A DNA stretch of 53,820 nt from Brachymonas sp049977365 (GTDB lineage: Bacteria; Pseudomonadota; Gammaproteobacteria; Burkholderiales; Burkholderiaceae_C). The notes beneath the pieces were generated by a model that worked only from the letters and a program-made list of their open reading frames with translations, ran no database searches and was not told the origin of the DNA. The translations under genes and the position numbers were made by a program. Below are positions 30,494 through 38,089 of the stretch, one piece after another. Where the stretch lies: positions 1 through 53,820 of the forward strand of contig NZ_JBNGEN010000010.1 of assembly GCF_049977365.1 (NCBI RefSeq), written 5' to 3'. Every line of letters starts with the position of its first letter. The stretch's first letter is position 1.

Positions 30494-31891
30494 ATGCAAT
30501 TCCTGATCGTGCTGGCAGCCCTGTGCTTCCTGATGTTCGTGGCCTATCGGGGCTACAGCGTCATCCTTTTCGCACCCATCGCCGCCCTGGGGGCCGTGCT
30601 TCTCATCGATCCCCATCTGGTGGCACCCATGTTCACCGGCCTGTTCATGGACAAGATGGTGGGCTTCGTCAAGCTCTACTTCCCGGTGTTTCTGCTGGGA
30701 GCCGTCTTCGGCAAGGTCATCGAGCTCTCGGGATTTTCCAAATCCATCGTGGCCTGGGTCATCCGAGCCATCGGTCACCAGAGGGCCATGCTGGCCATCG
30801 TGCTGGTCTGTGCGATCCTGACCTATGGAGGGGTCTCGCTGTTCGTGGTGGTCTTCGCGGTCTATCCGTTCGCCGCAGAGATGTTCAGACAGAGTCAGAT
30901 TCCCAAGCGCCTGATCCCCGGCACCATTGCGCTGGGAGCCTTCACGTTCACCATGGATTCACTGCCGGGCACTCCCCAGATCCAGAACATCATTCCCACC
31001 ACCTTCTTCAAGACCAACATCTACGCGGCCCCCTGGCTGGGCATCATCGGGGCTCTGTTCATTCTGGGGTGTGGCCTGGTCTATCTGGAGTGGTGCCGTC
31101 GCCGTGCAGCACGTGCGGGTGAAGGCTATGGCACCGACCTGGTCAACGAGCCGGCCCCCTTCGAGCATGAGCGCCTGCCCAACGCCTTCATCGCGCTGCT
31201 GCCCCTGCTCATGGTGGGCCTGATGAACAAGGTGCTCACGGTCTTCATTCCTCAATGGTACGGTCCTTCGGTCTCGTTCGCGTCTGCCGTGGTGGGCAAG
31301 GCCAAACCCGTGGTGCAGCAGGTGGCGCCGATTGCTGCCGTATGGGCCGTGGAGGGAGCGCTGCTCATCGGCATCGCCACGGTGTTCGTGTTTGCGGGGC
31401 GTACCGTGGCGCGCAACTTTGCCGACGGAACCCGCACGGCCATCGGCGGTGCCTTGCTCGCCACCATGAACACCGCTTCCGAATACGGATTCGGTGCCGT
31501 CATCGCAGCCCTTCCCGGCTTCCTGGTCATTGCCGACGCGCTGCGCACCATTCCCAATCCGCTGGTCAACGAGGCCATCACCGTCAGTGCATTGGCCGGC
31601 ATTACCGGATCGGCATCGGGGGGCATGGGCATTGCGCTGGCAGCCATGGCCGATACCTTCATTGCCAATGCGCAGGCAGCCGGCATTCCCATGGAAGTGC
31701 TGCACCGGGTCGCCGCCATGGCCTCCGGCGGCATGGATACCCTGCCACACAATGGAGCCGTCATTACCGTGCTGGCCGTGACAGGCCTCACGCACCGGCA
31801 ATCCTACAAGGACATCTTTGCCATCACCTGCATCAAGACCCTGGCCGTCTTCGTCATCATCGCCGTGTTCTATATGACAGGGTTGGTCTGA
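30494..31891 (+). CDS. GntP-family permease
   Basis: A 465-residue integral membrane protein with about 12 hydrophobic segments, from residues 2-25 to the last helix ending MTGLV. The GntP-type signatures are YGGVSLFVVVFAVYPFAAEM near residues 115-134 and FTMDSLPGTPQIQNIIPTTF near 155-174. The C-terminal half has GGALLATMNTASEYGFGAVI and TGSASGGMGIALAAM. Family members import gluconate, hydroxybutyrate or related hydroxyacids with protons. GGAGG about 8 nt before the ATG sets the start. It is monocistronic, with tRNA-Leu convergent downstream. The substrate is unknown; nothing adjacent encodes a catabolic enzyme for it. Confidence 0.9.
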   Translation: MQFLIVLAALCFLMFVAYRGYSVILFAPIAALGAVLLIDPHLVAPMFTGLFMDKMVGFVKLYFPVFLLGAVFGKVIELSGFSKSIVAWVIRAIGHQRAMLAIVLVCAILTYGGVSLFVVVFAVYPFAAEMFRQSQIPKRLIPGTIALGAFTFTMDSLPGTPQIQNIIPTTFFKTNIYAAPWLGIIGALFILGCGLVYLEWCRRRAARAGEGYGTDLVNEPAPFEHERLPNAFIALLPLLMVGLMNKVLTVFIPQWYGPSVSFASAVVGKAKPVVQQVAPIAAVWAVEGALLIGIATVFVFAGRTVARNFADGTRTAIGGALLATMNTASEYGFGAVIAALPGFLVIADALRTIPNPLVNEAITVSALAGITGSASGGMGIALAAMADTFIANAQAAGIPMEVLHRVAAMASGGMDTLPHNGAVITVLAVTGLTHRQSYKDIFAITCIKTLAVFVIIAVFYMTGLV

Positions 31892-31953
31892 TCAGGGCCG
31901 CCGATGGGGGGGCAGGGGGCGGGCAGCAAGGCCGTGGCTCTCCCTCATGACGC

Positions 31954-32001
31954 AGAAAAGCCTGCATGTACCGCTGCTTCAAAGGTGGTGCATGCAGGCT
32001 T
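31954..32001 (-). terminator. terminator of tRNA-Leu (minus strand)
   Basis: An 11-bp perfect stem CATGCAGGCTT / AAGCCTGCATG with a 22-nt loop, followed on the minus strand by TTTTCTGCG. It ends the tRNA-Leu transcript and may also serve the GntP transcript from the other side. Confidence 0.8.
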
Positions 32002-32009
32002 GTCGTGTC

Positions 32010-32096
32010 TGGTGCCGAAGGCCGGAATCGAACCGGCACGGTGTTGCCACCGGCAGATTTTGAATCTGCTGCGTCTACCAATTTCGCCACTCCGGC
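32010..32096 (-). tRNA. leuX: tRNA-Leu (anticodon CAA)
   Basis: The 87-nt minus-strand cloverleaf has the acceptor stem GCCGGAG / CTTCGGC with discriminator A and encoded CCA, a D-arm GAAATTGGTAGACGC, an anticodon loop TTCAAAA giving CAA, and a long variable arm (GGTGGCAACACC). The long variable arm and anticodon fit a class II leucine tRNA. Confidence 0.96.
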
Positions 32097-32184
32097 AGGA
32101 GAAGTAGAATGGACTGATCATTATGACACAAGCCATGGGGCGCCCTTGTCTGTGTGCACCCGGCGTGGCTACAGCACTTTTCTC

Positions 32185-33096
32185 ATGCGTTCTCCCCGTT
32201 ATCCCACCATCGAACAGTTCATCGGCAAGACCCCTCTGGTGGCCTTGCAGCGTATCGGAGCGGCCGAAAATGCCGCCCGCAACAACATCATTCTGGGCAA
32301 GCTCGAAGGCAACAACCCTGCCGGTTCGGTCAAGGACCGGCCTGCACTGTCGATGATCGCCAAGGCAGAGGCACGAGGAGATATCCGTCCCGGAGACACC
32401 CTGATCGAAGCCACGAGCGGCAACACGGGCATTGCCCTGGCCATGGTGGCAGCCATCAAGGGCTATCGCATGATCCTCATCATGCCCGAGGATCTGAGCA
32501 TCGAGCGCGCGCAATCCATGCGGGCCTACGGAGCCGAGCTGATCCTTACCCCCAAGAGCGGAGGCATGGAATACGCCCGTGATCTGGCCATCCAGATGCA
32601 GGCCGAAGGCAAGGGGCGCGTGCTCGACCAGTTCTCCAACCCCGACAATCCGCAGATCCACTACGAAACCACAGGGCCTGAAATCTGGTCCGACACCCGT
32701 GGGCGTATCACCCATTTCGTCAGCGCCATGGGCACCACCGGCACCATCACCGGGGTGGCGCGCTATCTCAAGGAGCGCAAGCCTGCTGTGCGCATCGTCG
32801 GTGCCCAGCCCGCCGAAGGATCCCGCATCCCGGGAATCCGCAAGTGGCCTGAGGCCTACATGCCGGCCATTTACGACGCTGCCGTGGTCGACGAACTGGC
32901 CTATGTGACCCAGGATGATGCAGAAGACATGTGCCGCCGCCTGGCACGCGAAGAGGGTATCTTCGCCGGCATTTCGGCAGCGGGCGCCTGTGTGGTGGCC
33001 CAGCGCCTGGCTCAGCAGGTGCGCAATGCCACGATCGTGTTCATCGTGTGTGACCGCGGGGATCGCTATCTCTCGACAGGGGTGTTCCCTGCCTGA
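32185..33096 (+). CDS. cysM: cysteine synthase B
   Basis: A 303-residue PLP-dependent enzyme that makes cysteine from O-acetylserine and sulfide (or thiosulfate for CysM). The PLP lysine is Lys50 in NPAGSVKDRPA, and the phosphate-binding motif TSGNTG lies at residues 77-82. The CysM-type ending VFIVCDRGDRYLSTGVFPA supports the B isoform, as does the length of 303 residues. The frame opens further upstream over the tRNA-Leu region, but the ATG at 32185 gives the family N-terminus PRYPTIEQFIGKTPLVAL. The tRNA-Leu gene is divergent. A small TusA-like gene follows after 85 nt, also linked to sulfur. Confidence 0.95.
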   Translation: MRSPRYPTIEQFIGKTPLVALQRIGAAENAARNNIILGKLEGNNPAGSVKDRPALSMIAKAEARGDIRPGDTLIEATSGNTGIALAMVAAIKGYRMILIMPEDLSIERAQSMRAYGAELILTPKSGGMEYARDLAIQMQAEGKGRVLDQFSNPDNPQIHYETTGPEIWSDTRGRITHFVSAMGTTGTITGVARYLKERKPAVRIVGAQPAEGSRIPGIRKWPEAYMPAIYDAAVVDELAYVTQDDAEDMCRRLAREEGIFAGISAAGACVVAQRLAQQVRNATIVFIVCDRGDRYLSTGVFPA

Positions 33097-33181
33097 CCGG
33101 GGCGCATGAGGCCGGTCTTCGCCTGCACGCCGCCGAGGGGATGAGTGCCCTCGGATTTCTTTTTTCCGATATCCACGCATC

Positions 33182-33418
33182 ATGAACGCCACCCCCATCG
33201 ACCAGGAACTCGACACCTCCGGTCTGACTTGCCCCATGCCCATCCTCAAGGCCAAGAAGGCACTGGCCGGCATGGCCAGTGGACAGGTTCTCAAGGTCAT
33301 CACGACCGACCCTGGCGCCCTCCGCGACTTTCAGGCATTTGCCCAGCAGACAGGGCATGCCCTGCTGAGTCAGCAGCAGGAAGGAGCGCAGGCAGTGCAC
33401 CTTCTGCGCAGGCGCTGA
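33182..33418 (+). CDS. TusA/SirA-like sulfur-carrier protein
   Basis: A 78-residue protein of the TusA (SirA/YeeD) family, which carries persulfide sulfur. The signature LDTSGLTCPMPILKAKKAL shows the active Cys17 in C-P-x-P. The C-terminal half (FQAFAQQTGHALLSQQQEG) completes the two-layer alpha/beta fold. It lies just after cysM on the same strand, 85 nt away. Whether it serves tRNA thiolation or another sulfur relay cannot be told from the sequence. Confidence 0.88.
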   Translation: MNATPIDQELDTSGLTCPMPILKAKKALAGMASGQVLKVITTDPGALRDFQAFAQQTGHALLSQQQEGAQAVHLLRRR

Positions 33419-33436
33419 TCCCACCCTGCAAACAGC

Positions 33437-33532
33437 AAAAAAAACCTCCAGATCTCAATCGAAACCTGGAGGCTGAATCCACCTGATAGGAGGGTGGAGG
33501 AGACAACTATTGCATGAAACTGAATATGCAAC
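33437..33532 (-). ncRNA. predicted small RNA with C-rich anti-Shine-Dalgarno stretch
   Basis: On the minus strand a TTGTGC / 18 nt / TACACT promoter (33568-33539) should start a transcript near 33532. The transcript would hold a 5' hairpin (TTGCAT / ATGCAA, 33510-33531), an unpaired C-rich part TCTCCTCCACCCTCCTATC (about 33487-33505), and a terminator CCTCCAG / CTGGAGG followed by eight T residues (33437-33472). Total length is about 95 nt. This is the usual plan of a trans-acting sRNA that pairs with ribosome binding sites. No open reading frame fits here. The TSS is inferred. Confidence 0.68.
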
Positions 33533-33538
33533 ACTTTC

Positions 33539-33568
33539 AGTGTAGCAAGAAGATGCTGCACTGCACAA
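33539..33568 (-). promoter_or_regulatory. promoter of the predicted small RNA
   Basis: Minus-strand TTGTGC (33568-33563) and TACACT (33544-33539) are separated by 18 nt, acceptable for sigma-70. No gene starts within reach on this strand except the predicted RNA ending at 33437. Confidence 0.55.
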
Positions 33569-33658
33569 GTGATATGTGACATTTGACACGACACCTGCAT
33601 AAAAGGCGAGAAATGTCAGCAAGCTGTCATTTTTTCACCACATCTTGGAAATGCGGCA

Positions 33659-33686
33659 AGAAAAAAGCCCGGGCCACGGCCCGGGC
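33659..33686 (-). terminator. terminator after the OsmC-family gene
   Basis: GCCCGGGCC and GGCCCGGGC pair to a GC-rich stem, followed on the minus strand by a run of six T residues. It separates the OsmC gene from the predicted small RNA downstream. Confidence 0.85.
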
Positions 33687-33704
33687 GGGCAAAAATGTGC
33701 GCAT

Positions 33705-34163
33705 TCAGCTTGCGGTGGTGTCGGTCAGGGTATAGCCCGTGGTGATCTCGGCCGACTTGCCCAGCATGATGCTGGCCGAGCAGTACTTGTCATGGCTCAG
33801 TGCAATGGCGCGCTCTACCGCACTGGCCGGAATGCCCCGTCCGCGCACATCAAAGTGCAGATGAATGCGCGTGAATACCTTGGGGTCGATTTCCGCACGC
33901 TCTGCCTGCAGCTGCACGGAGCAGCCTTCGATGGCATGCCGGCCCCGCTTGAGGATCAGCACCACGTCATAGGCCGTGCATCCTCCCAGACCGGCGAGCA
34001 GCAATTCCATGGGACGTGCCGCCATGTTGCATCCGCCATTCTCGGGCTTGACCGAATCCGGTGCTCCATCCATCGGGACCACGTGTCCACTGCCGGTTTC
34101 GGCCACGAACCCCATTGCAGACCGGGTGGCAAGTCCCCCCGTCCAGCTCACCGTGCATTCCAT
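33705..34163 (-). CDS. OsmC/Ohr-family protein
   Basis: A 152-residue protein of the OsmC family, which reduces organic hydroperoxides with two cysteines. It shows NGGCNMAARPMELLLAGLGG with CTAYDVVLIL (first redox cysteine in the GGC-x-A helix) and AIALSHDKYCSASIMLGKSA with the second cysteine in the KYCSAS motif. GGGAGGG lies a few bases before the ATG at 34163. It is downstream of coq7 on the same strand with a 124-nt spacer that contains a 14-bp palindrome. The exact peroxide substrate is unknown; this is the YhfA/OsmC side of the family. Confidence 0.9.
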   Translation of the reverse strand: MECTVSWTGGLATRSAMGFVAETGSGHVVPMDGAPDSVKPENGGCNMAARPMELLLAGLGGCTAYDVVLILKRGRHAIEGCSVQLQAERAEIDPKVFTRIHLHFDVRGRGIPASAVERAIALSHDKYCSASIMLGKSAEITTGYTLTDTTAS

Positions 34164-34267
34164 GCTGTCCCTCCCGTGAATTCATTGCGTGTGATGTGAA
34201 GCCATGGCGCACCATGGCCGCCCGTGCCTCCAGGATGAGGCACTTGTGGGATGTGGCGCCGCAGTGG

Positions 34268-34281
34268 GGTGATATATCACC
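34268..34281. promoter_or_regulatory. 14-bp perfect palindrome between coq7 and osmC-like gene
   Basis: GGTGATATATCACC is a perfect palindrome 7 nt after the coq7 stop (minus-strand order) and about 105 nt before the OsmC start. It could be an operator for the OsmC promoter, for example for a redox- or metabolite-sensing repressor. No regulator gene is adjacent. Confidence 0.4.
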
Positions 34282-34287
34282 TCGCCG

Positions 34288-34938
34288 TCAGAGCCGGTGC
34301 GCCACGGTGGTCATGATACGGGCCGCCATCCGCATCAGTGCAGGAAGGGGAAATGCCAGCGGCGCTCCTCCTGCCTTCAGTGCCTCGTCGGCGTGGCGGC
34401 GTTCGTCGGCTTCCATGCGGGACACCACGCGCCGGGAGGCCGCATCGTTTTCCGGGAGCCGATCGAGATGGGACTGCAGGTGCGCCTCCACCTGGCGCTC
34501 GGTTTCCACCACAAAACCCAGGCTCCGGGCATCCCCCTGCATCCCCATCAGGCATCCCAGGGCAAAAGCGCCTCCGTACCACAGCGGGTTCAGCCACGAC
34601 ACATGGGTGCCCAGGTCCTGGATTCGGGCATGGGTCCAGGCCAGATGGTCCATTTCCTCCTCGGCAGCATGCAAAAAATGGGCGCGCAGCGCAGCATTCG
34701 AAGTCACGAGCGCCTGGGACTGGTACAGGGCCTGTGCGCACACCTCGCCCACATGGTTGACCCGCATCAGCGCGCCGGAGAGCGCACGTTCCTCAGGCAG
34801 CAGGCACGTGTCATGGGCTGCAGGCGGGTCCCCCTCGTCGGCAGGGGAGGCGGTGCAGCCTGAGGGCGGGGCGCACACCGTGCGCAGACCGGCGTCGGCA
34901 GCGCTCAGCCAGCGATCCAGAGGAGAAAGATGTCGCAT
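34288..34938 (-). CDS. coq7: 2-polyprenyl-3-methyl-6-methoxy-1,4-benzoquinone monooxygenase Coq7
   Basis: A 216-residue di-iron hydroxylase of ubiquinone synthesis. The ferritin-like four-helix pattern of ligands is present: ALMRVNHVGEVCAQALYQSQ (Glu), HAAEEEMDHLAWTHARI (Glu and His), FVVETERQVEAHLQSHL (Glu), and MEADERRHADEALKAGG (Glu and His). Such Coq7 proteins replace UbiF in many betaproteobacteria. The ATG at 34938 is chosen, as the upstream extension (to 35277) has no family similarity. It is transcribed away from the porin, with the OsmC gene downstream. Confidence 0.93.
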   Translation of the reverse strand: MRHLSPLDRWLSAADAGLRTVCAPPSGCTASPADEGDPPAAHDTCLLPEERALSGALMRVNHVGEVCAQALYQSQALVTSNAALRAHFLHAAEEEMDHLAWTHARIQDLGTHVSWLNPLWYGGAFALGCLMGMQGDARSLGFVVETERQVEAHLQSHLDRLPENDAASRRVVSRMEADERRHADEALKAGGAPLAFPLPALMRMAARIMTTVAHRL

Positions 34939-35113
34939 CAGCAGAAATCTCAAAGAGGTTATGGGCAAGGGAATGGGGACCTCTGCGTGAGGGCTTTTAC
35001 CCCATGAGATCCGCAAAAATGGATCGTACACAGCGGGAAAACAAGGGTGTGTCCCTTGTGCAACAGTTGTGTTGTCGACCTGCAACGCGATGCAGATAAA
35101 AGGCTGATTTCCT

Positions 35114-35169
35114 TTGCAGACCCCCTCAAGGTCTGGTGCAATAGAACCAACTTCCGAAAAGGAGGTTGG
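35114..35169 (+). promoter_or_regulatory. porin promoter and 5' UTR hairpin
   Basis: TTGCAG (35114-35119), a 17-nt spacer and TGCAAT (35137-35142) make a reasonable sigma-70 promoter that would start near 35149. At the very 5' end of that RNA, CCAACTTCC (35147-35155) pairs with GGAGGTTGG (35161-35169) around a GAAAA loop. A stem at the transcript start would protect the mRNA, as in ompA of E. coli. The rest of the gap 34939-35255 contains no gene. Confidence 0.55.
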
Positions 35170-35255
35170 CCCGGGGAGTCGGGGTCCGCACCGAGGCGCA
35201 AGCCGCGCGAACCTGCCACACCGGCGCCCCATGTTTAACCTTGGAGAAACTTGCA

Positions 35256-36293
35256 ATGAAAAAATCTCTGCTCGCACTTGCCGCCCTGGCTGCCGCTGGC
35301 GCTGCTTCCGCTCAGTCTTCCGTGACCCTGTACGGCATCGCCGACATCAGCGGTGGCTACAAGGAAGTGAATGTCGATGGTGCAAAAACCAAGACGACCG
35401 GTGCCAACGTCGGCAACCTGAGCGGCAGCCGCATCGGCTTCAAGGGCGCTGAAGATCTGGGCAATGGCCTCAAGGCTGTGTTCAACTACGAATTCGGCAT
35501 CGACTCTGCTCACGGCAACTGGACGTCTGCCACGAACCTGAACAACGAAGGTTCTAGCTCTACCTCCACCCGCGAAGCTTTCGTTGGCCTGGAAGGCAAC
35601 TTCGGTCAAGTGCGCGTCGGTACCACCGATACCCCGGTGCGTAACCTGGCCATTGCTGGTACCGCTGACGGCTACAGCGATTTCGACACCACGACCGCGC
35701 GCGCTGTGCAACGTGCTTCCGGTGTCCATTACTTCGGCAACTTCTCCGGCGTGGGCATCCAGGCATTTGCTGGCTACCACAAGGATGAAAGCCTGGGCAC
35801 CACCACCAACAACTACAAGGGCTATGGCCTGGGCCTGAGCTACGCCAACGGTCCTCTGCTGGTTGGTCTGGCTGCACAACAGTTCAAGCAATCTGAAGCT
35901 CCCACGTCCAAGAAGACTGAAGCTGTTGTGGGTGGCGCTTACGACTTTGGCACTGCCAAGGTGTTTGCCAACTACGTGTACGGCAAGGTGGGTGTTGACG
36001 GCAACTTCAACACCGCATATGCCGGCGTCTTCGACAAGGTTCAAGAACTGAACCTGGGCGTGACCGTTCCTTACGGTGCAGCGTCCTTCGTGGCTGAATA
36101 CGGCCGCAACCGTTACAACCTGGCTGGCACGAACGAAAAGTTCAGCGGCAATGACTTCATGATCGGCGCCAACTATGCCTTCAGCAAGCGCACCGACGTG
36201 TATGTCCGCGCTGCTCAGCAAGAAGACCTCAAGGACGGTGACGTCAAGCTGTGGACCCGCACGTACGCTGCTGGTATCCGTCACAAGTTCTAA
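35256..36293 (+). CDS. general porin (OmpC/Omp32-like, Gram-negative porin family)
   Basis: A 345-residue outer-membrane porin. The signal peptide MKKSLLALAALAAAGAASA is cleaved before QSSVTLYGIADISGG, the standard start of Burkholderiales porins. The mature part has repeated amphipathic strands, the SRIGFKGAEDLGNGLKAVFN motif in the first strands, and ends with aromatic AGIRHKF for BAM recognition. GGAG precedes the ATG at 35256. The gene has a long 5' UTR (about 107 nt) with a strong hairpin, and a terminator follows at 36334. Trimeric pores of this group pass small anions and solutes. Confidence 0.95.
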   Translation: MKKSLLALAALAAAGAASAQSSVTLYGIADISGGYKEVNVDGAKTKTTGANVGNLSGSRIGFKGAEDLGNGLKAVFNYEFGIDSAHGNWTSATNLNNEGSSSTSTREAFVGLEGNFGQVRVGTTDTPVRNLAIAGTADGYSDFDTTTARAVQRASGVHYFGNFSGVGIQAFAGYHKDESLGTTTNNYKGYGLGLSYANGPLLVGLAAQQFKQSEAPTSKKTEAVVGGAYDFGTAKVFANYVYGKVGVDGNFNTAYAGVFDKVQELNLGVTVPYGAASFVAEYGRNRYNLAGTNEKFSGNDFMIGANYAFSKRTDVYVRAAQQEDLKDGDVKLWTRTYAAGIRHKF

Positions 36294-36333
36294 TTCACAG
36301 CTGGCCTAGCCAGCTTGGATGACGACTTGTCAG

Positions 36334-36360
36334 GCCACCCCTTCGGGGGTGGCTTTTTTT
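36334..36360 (+). terminator. terminator of the porin gene
   Basis: GCCACCCC / GGGGTGGC with a TTCG-containing loop is followed by at least seven T residues. Confidence 0.93.
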
Positions 36361-36541
36361 ATGGGCGTTGTGTTGCTGTCACATTCGAACGATCGTGCGG
36401 GAATACACGGAGTTACGTTTGCGGAGGGCTTCTTTAGAATTCAGGCTCCTGAGCAAGGGAGTCTCCAAAGCATGCACCATGCAGGTGCTGGATGGCGTGC
36501 CCTTGCTCGTTGCACCATGACATGATGAATGGAGACAAGCG

Positions 36542-38005
36542 ATGCGCAACAAGGCATTCGGGTTCGCACTCAAGGGAAGCATGCTGTGCGTGCTGGCGGG
36601 CTGGGCAGGGCAGGCCGCTCTGGCGTCGGGCTATCACTTCGGCACGCAGTCGGTCAGTGAACAGGCTACGGCCAATTCGTCTGGCGCCGAGGCAGCGAAT
36701 CCCTCCACCATTTTCTACAACCCCGCCGGCCTGACCTATCTGCCGGGGGTTCAGTTCGGGGGCAGCCTGAATCTGGTGGCTCCCAGTGTGAAATACAGCA
36801 ATGCGCAGGCCAAGTACCCAGGAGGGACGGCCGTGCAGGGACAGACCAGCGGCAAGATCACCAAGGATCTGGTGGCTGTGCCCCACCTCTATGGTTCCTG
36901 GCAGCTCAATGACCGCTGGACGGCTGGGCTGGGTATCTATGTGCCCTTCGCATCGGAGACCGAATATGACGGCAATTCGGTTCTGCGCTACAACGTCAAC
37001 CGCACCAAATTGACGTCCATCGACATCAATCCCACCATCGCCTACAGGCTGACCGATCGCCAGTCGGTGGGCTTCGGCCTGATTGCCCAGTACAGCGATG
37101 CAGAGCTGCGGCAGTATGCCAACTGGGGGCCTCTGGCTGCGACCGATCCCCGCGTGCAGGCGGTGATGCGCGCCAGGGGGCGTGCCAATCCCAATGGCAT
37201 GCTGGACGGGGTGGCGAATGTCAGTGGCAATGACTGGGGGTTCGGCTTCAATGCCGGCTGGCTGTGGGATGTGACGGATGCGGTGCGCATTGGTGCCAGC
37301 TACCGGTCCAAGATCTCGCATACGCTGAGTGGCACGACGGAATGGTCGGTGGGGAGTGATGCACTGGGGATCGGCAGCGCCGTGCTGCCGGCGATCCGTG
37401 CGGCAGGGTATGCAGCCTCCGAGGGCACCAAGGTGAAGATCGTCACGCCCGAGTCGCTGTCCCTGCACGGCATGTGGAAGGTCAATCCGGTGCTCAACCT
37501 GTTCGGTGATGTGACCTGGACCCGCCATTCCCGCTTCAACCAGCTCAACATCCAGTATGACAACGCCAAGATGGTGGCCAATGCGGTCTCTGGGGGTGTC
37601 ACGACCGCCAGTGCAACCACGATTGCCCCTCTGTGGCGGGATACGTACAAGGTGGCGATCGGGGCGAGCTATCAATACAGCGATCCGCTGCAGCTCCGCT
37701 TCGGGATTGCCTATGACCAGTCGCCGGTGCGCAGTGCCGATACCCGGCTGAGCACCATGCCGGACAACGACCGCATCTGGCTGTCGACCGGGTTCAAGTA
37801 CGATCTCAACAAGCATGCCAGCCTGAACATGGCCTACAGCTACATCTACATCAAGCCGGGTTCGGCCAATGTGAATGGCTACTGCGGCAGTTCGGTGGCT
37901 TCCGGCGCGGGGGCGACGAGCTGCGTGTCCAGCCGCACGAATGGCAGCGCGGACTACAACAGCCACGCGCATATTCTCGGCATCGCCTATACCTACCGGT
38001 TCTGA
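36542..38005 (+). CDS. FadL/OmpP1-family outer-membrane protein
   Basis: A 487-residue protein of the FadL/TodX family, which passes long-chain fatty acids or aromatic hydrocarbons across the outer membrane by lateral diffusion. The signal peptide ends at about residue 28 (QAALA-SGYHFGTQSVSEQAT). The N-terminal plug region has SSGAEAANPSTIFYNPAGLT with the family NPAG motif. The C-terminal beta-barrel ends HAHILGIAYTYRF. GGAG precedes the ATG. It stands alone between the porin and metK; the convergent terminator at 38040 follows. Confidence 0.9.
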   Translation: MRNKAFGFALKGSMLCVLAGWAGQAALASGYHFGTQSVSEQATANSSGAEAANPSTIFYNPAGLTYLPGVQFGGSLNLVAPSVKYSNAQAKYPGGTAVQGQTSGKITKDLVAVPHLYGSWQLNDRWTAGLGIYVPFASETEYDGNSVLRYNVNRTKLTSIDINPTIAYRLTDRQSVGFGLIAQYSDAELRQYANWGPLAATDPRVQAVMRARGRANPNGMLDGVANVSGNDWGFGFNAGWLWDVTDAVRIGASYRSKISHTLSGTTEWSVGSDALGIGSAVLPAIRAAGYAASEGTKVKIVTPESLSLHGMWKVNPVLNLFGDVTWTRHSRFNQLNIQYDNAKMVANAVSGGVTTASATTIAPLWRDTYKVAIGASYQYSDPLQLRFGIAYDQSPVRSADTRLSTMPDNDRIWLSTGFKYDLNKHASLNMAYSYIYIKPGSANVNGYCGSSVASGAGATSCVSSRTNGSADYNSHAHILGIAYTYRF

Positions 38006-38039
38006 AGAAGCCCTGGACATTTGAGGCCCCCATGGCAAG

Positions 38040-38066
38040 AAGGCCCCTCTCTGGAGGGGCCTTCTG
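38040..38066. terminator. bidirectional terminator between fadL-like gene and metK
   Basis: AAGGCCCCTC (38040-38049) and GAGGGGCCTT (38054-38063) form a 10-bp stem around a short loop, between two convergent genes. The T run on either strand is short, so strength is uncertain. Confidence 0.7.
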
Positions 38067-38089
38067 CATGGAGGAGGGCGGGGAGCGCG

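Noticed and set aside
33421..33660. CRISPR or tandem-repeat array in the tusA-osmC gap
   Set aside because: The repeated-looking CCTCC and GGAGG words belong to one hairpin and one C-rich stretch, not to a regular repeat-spacer series. No CRISPR was seen anywhere in the window.
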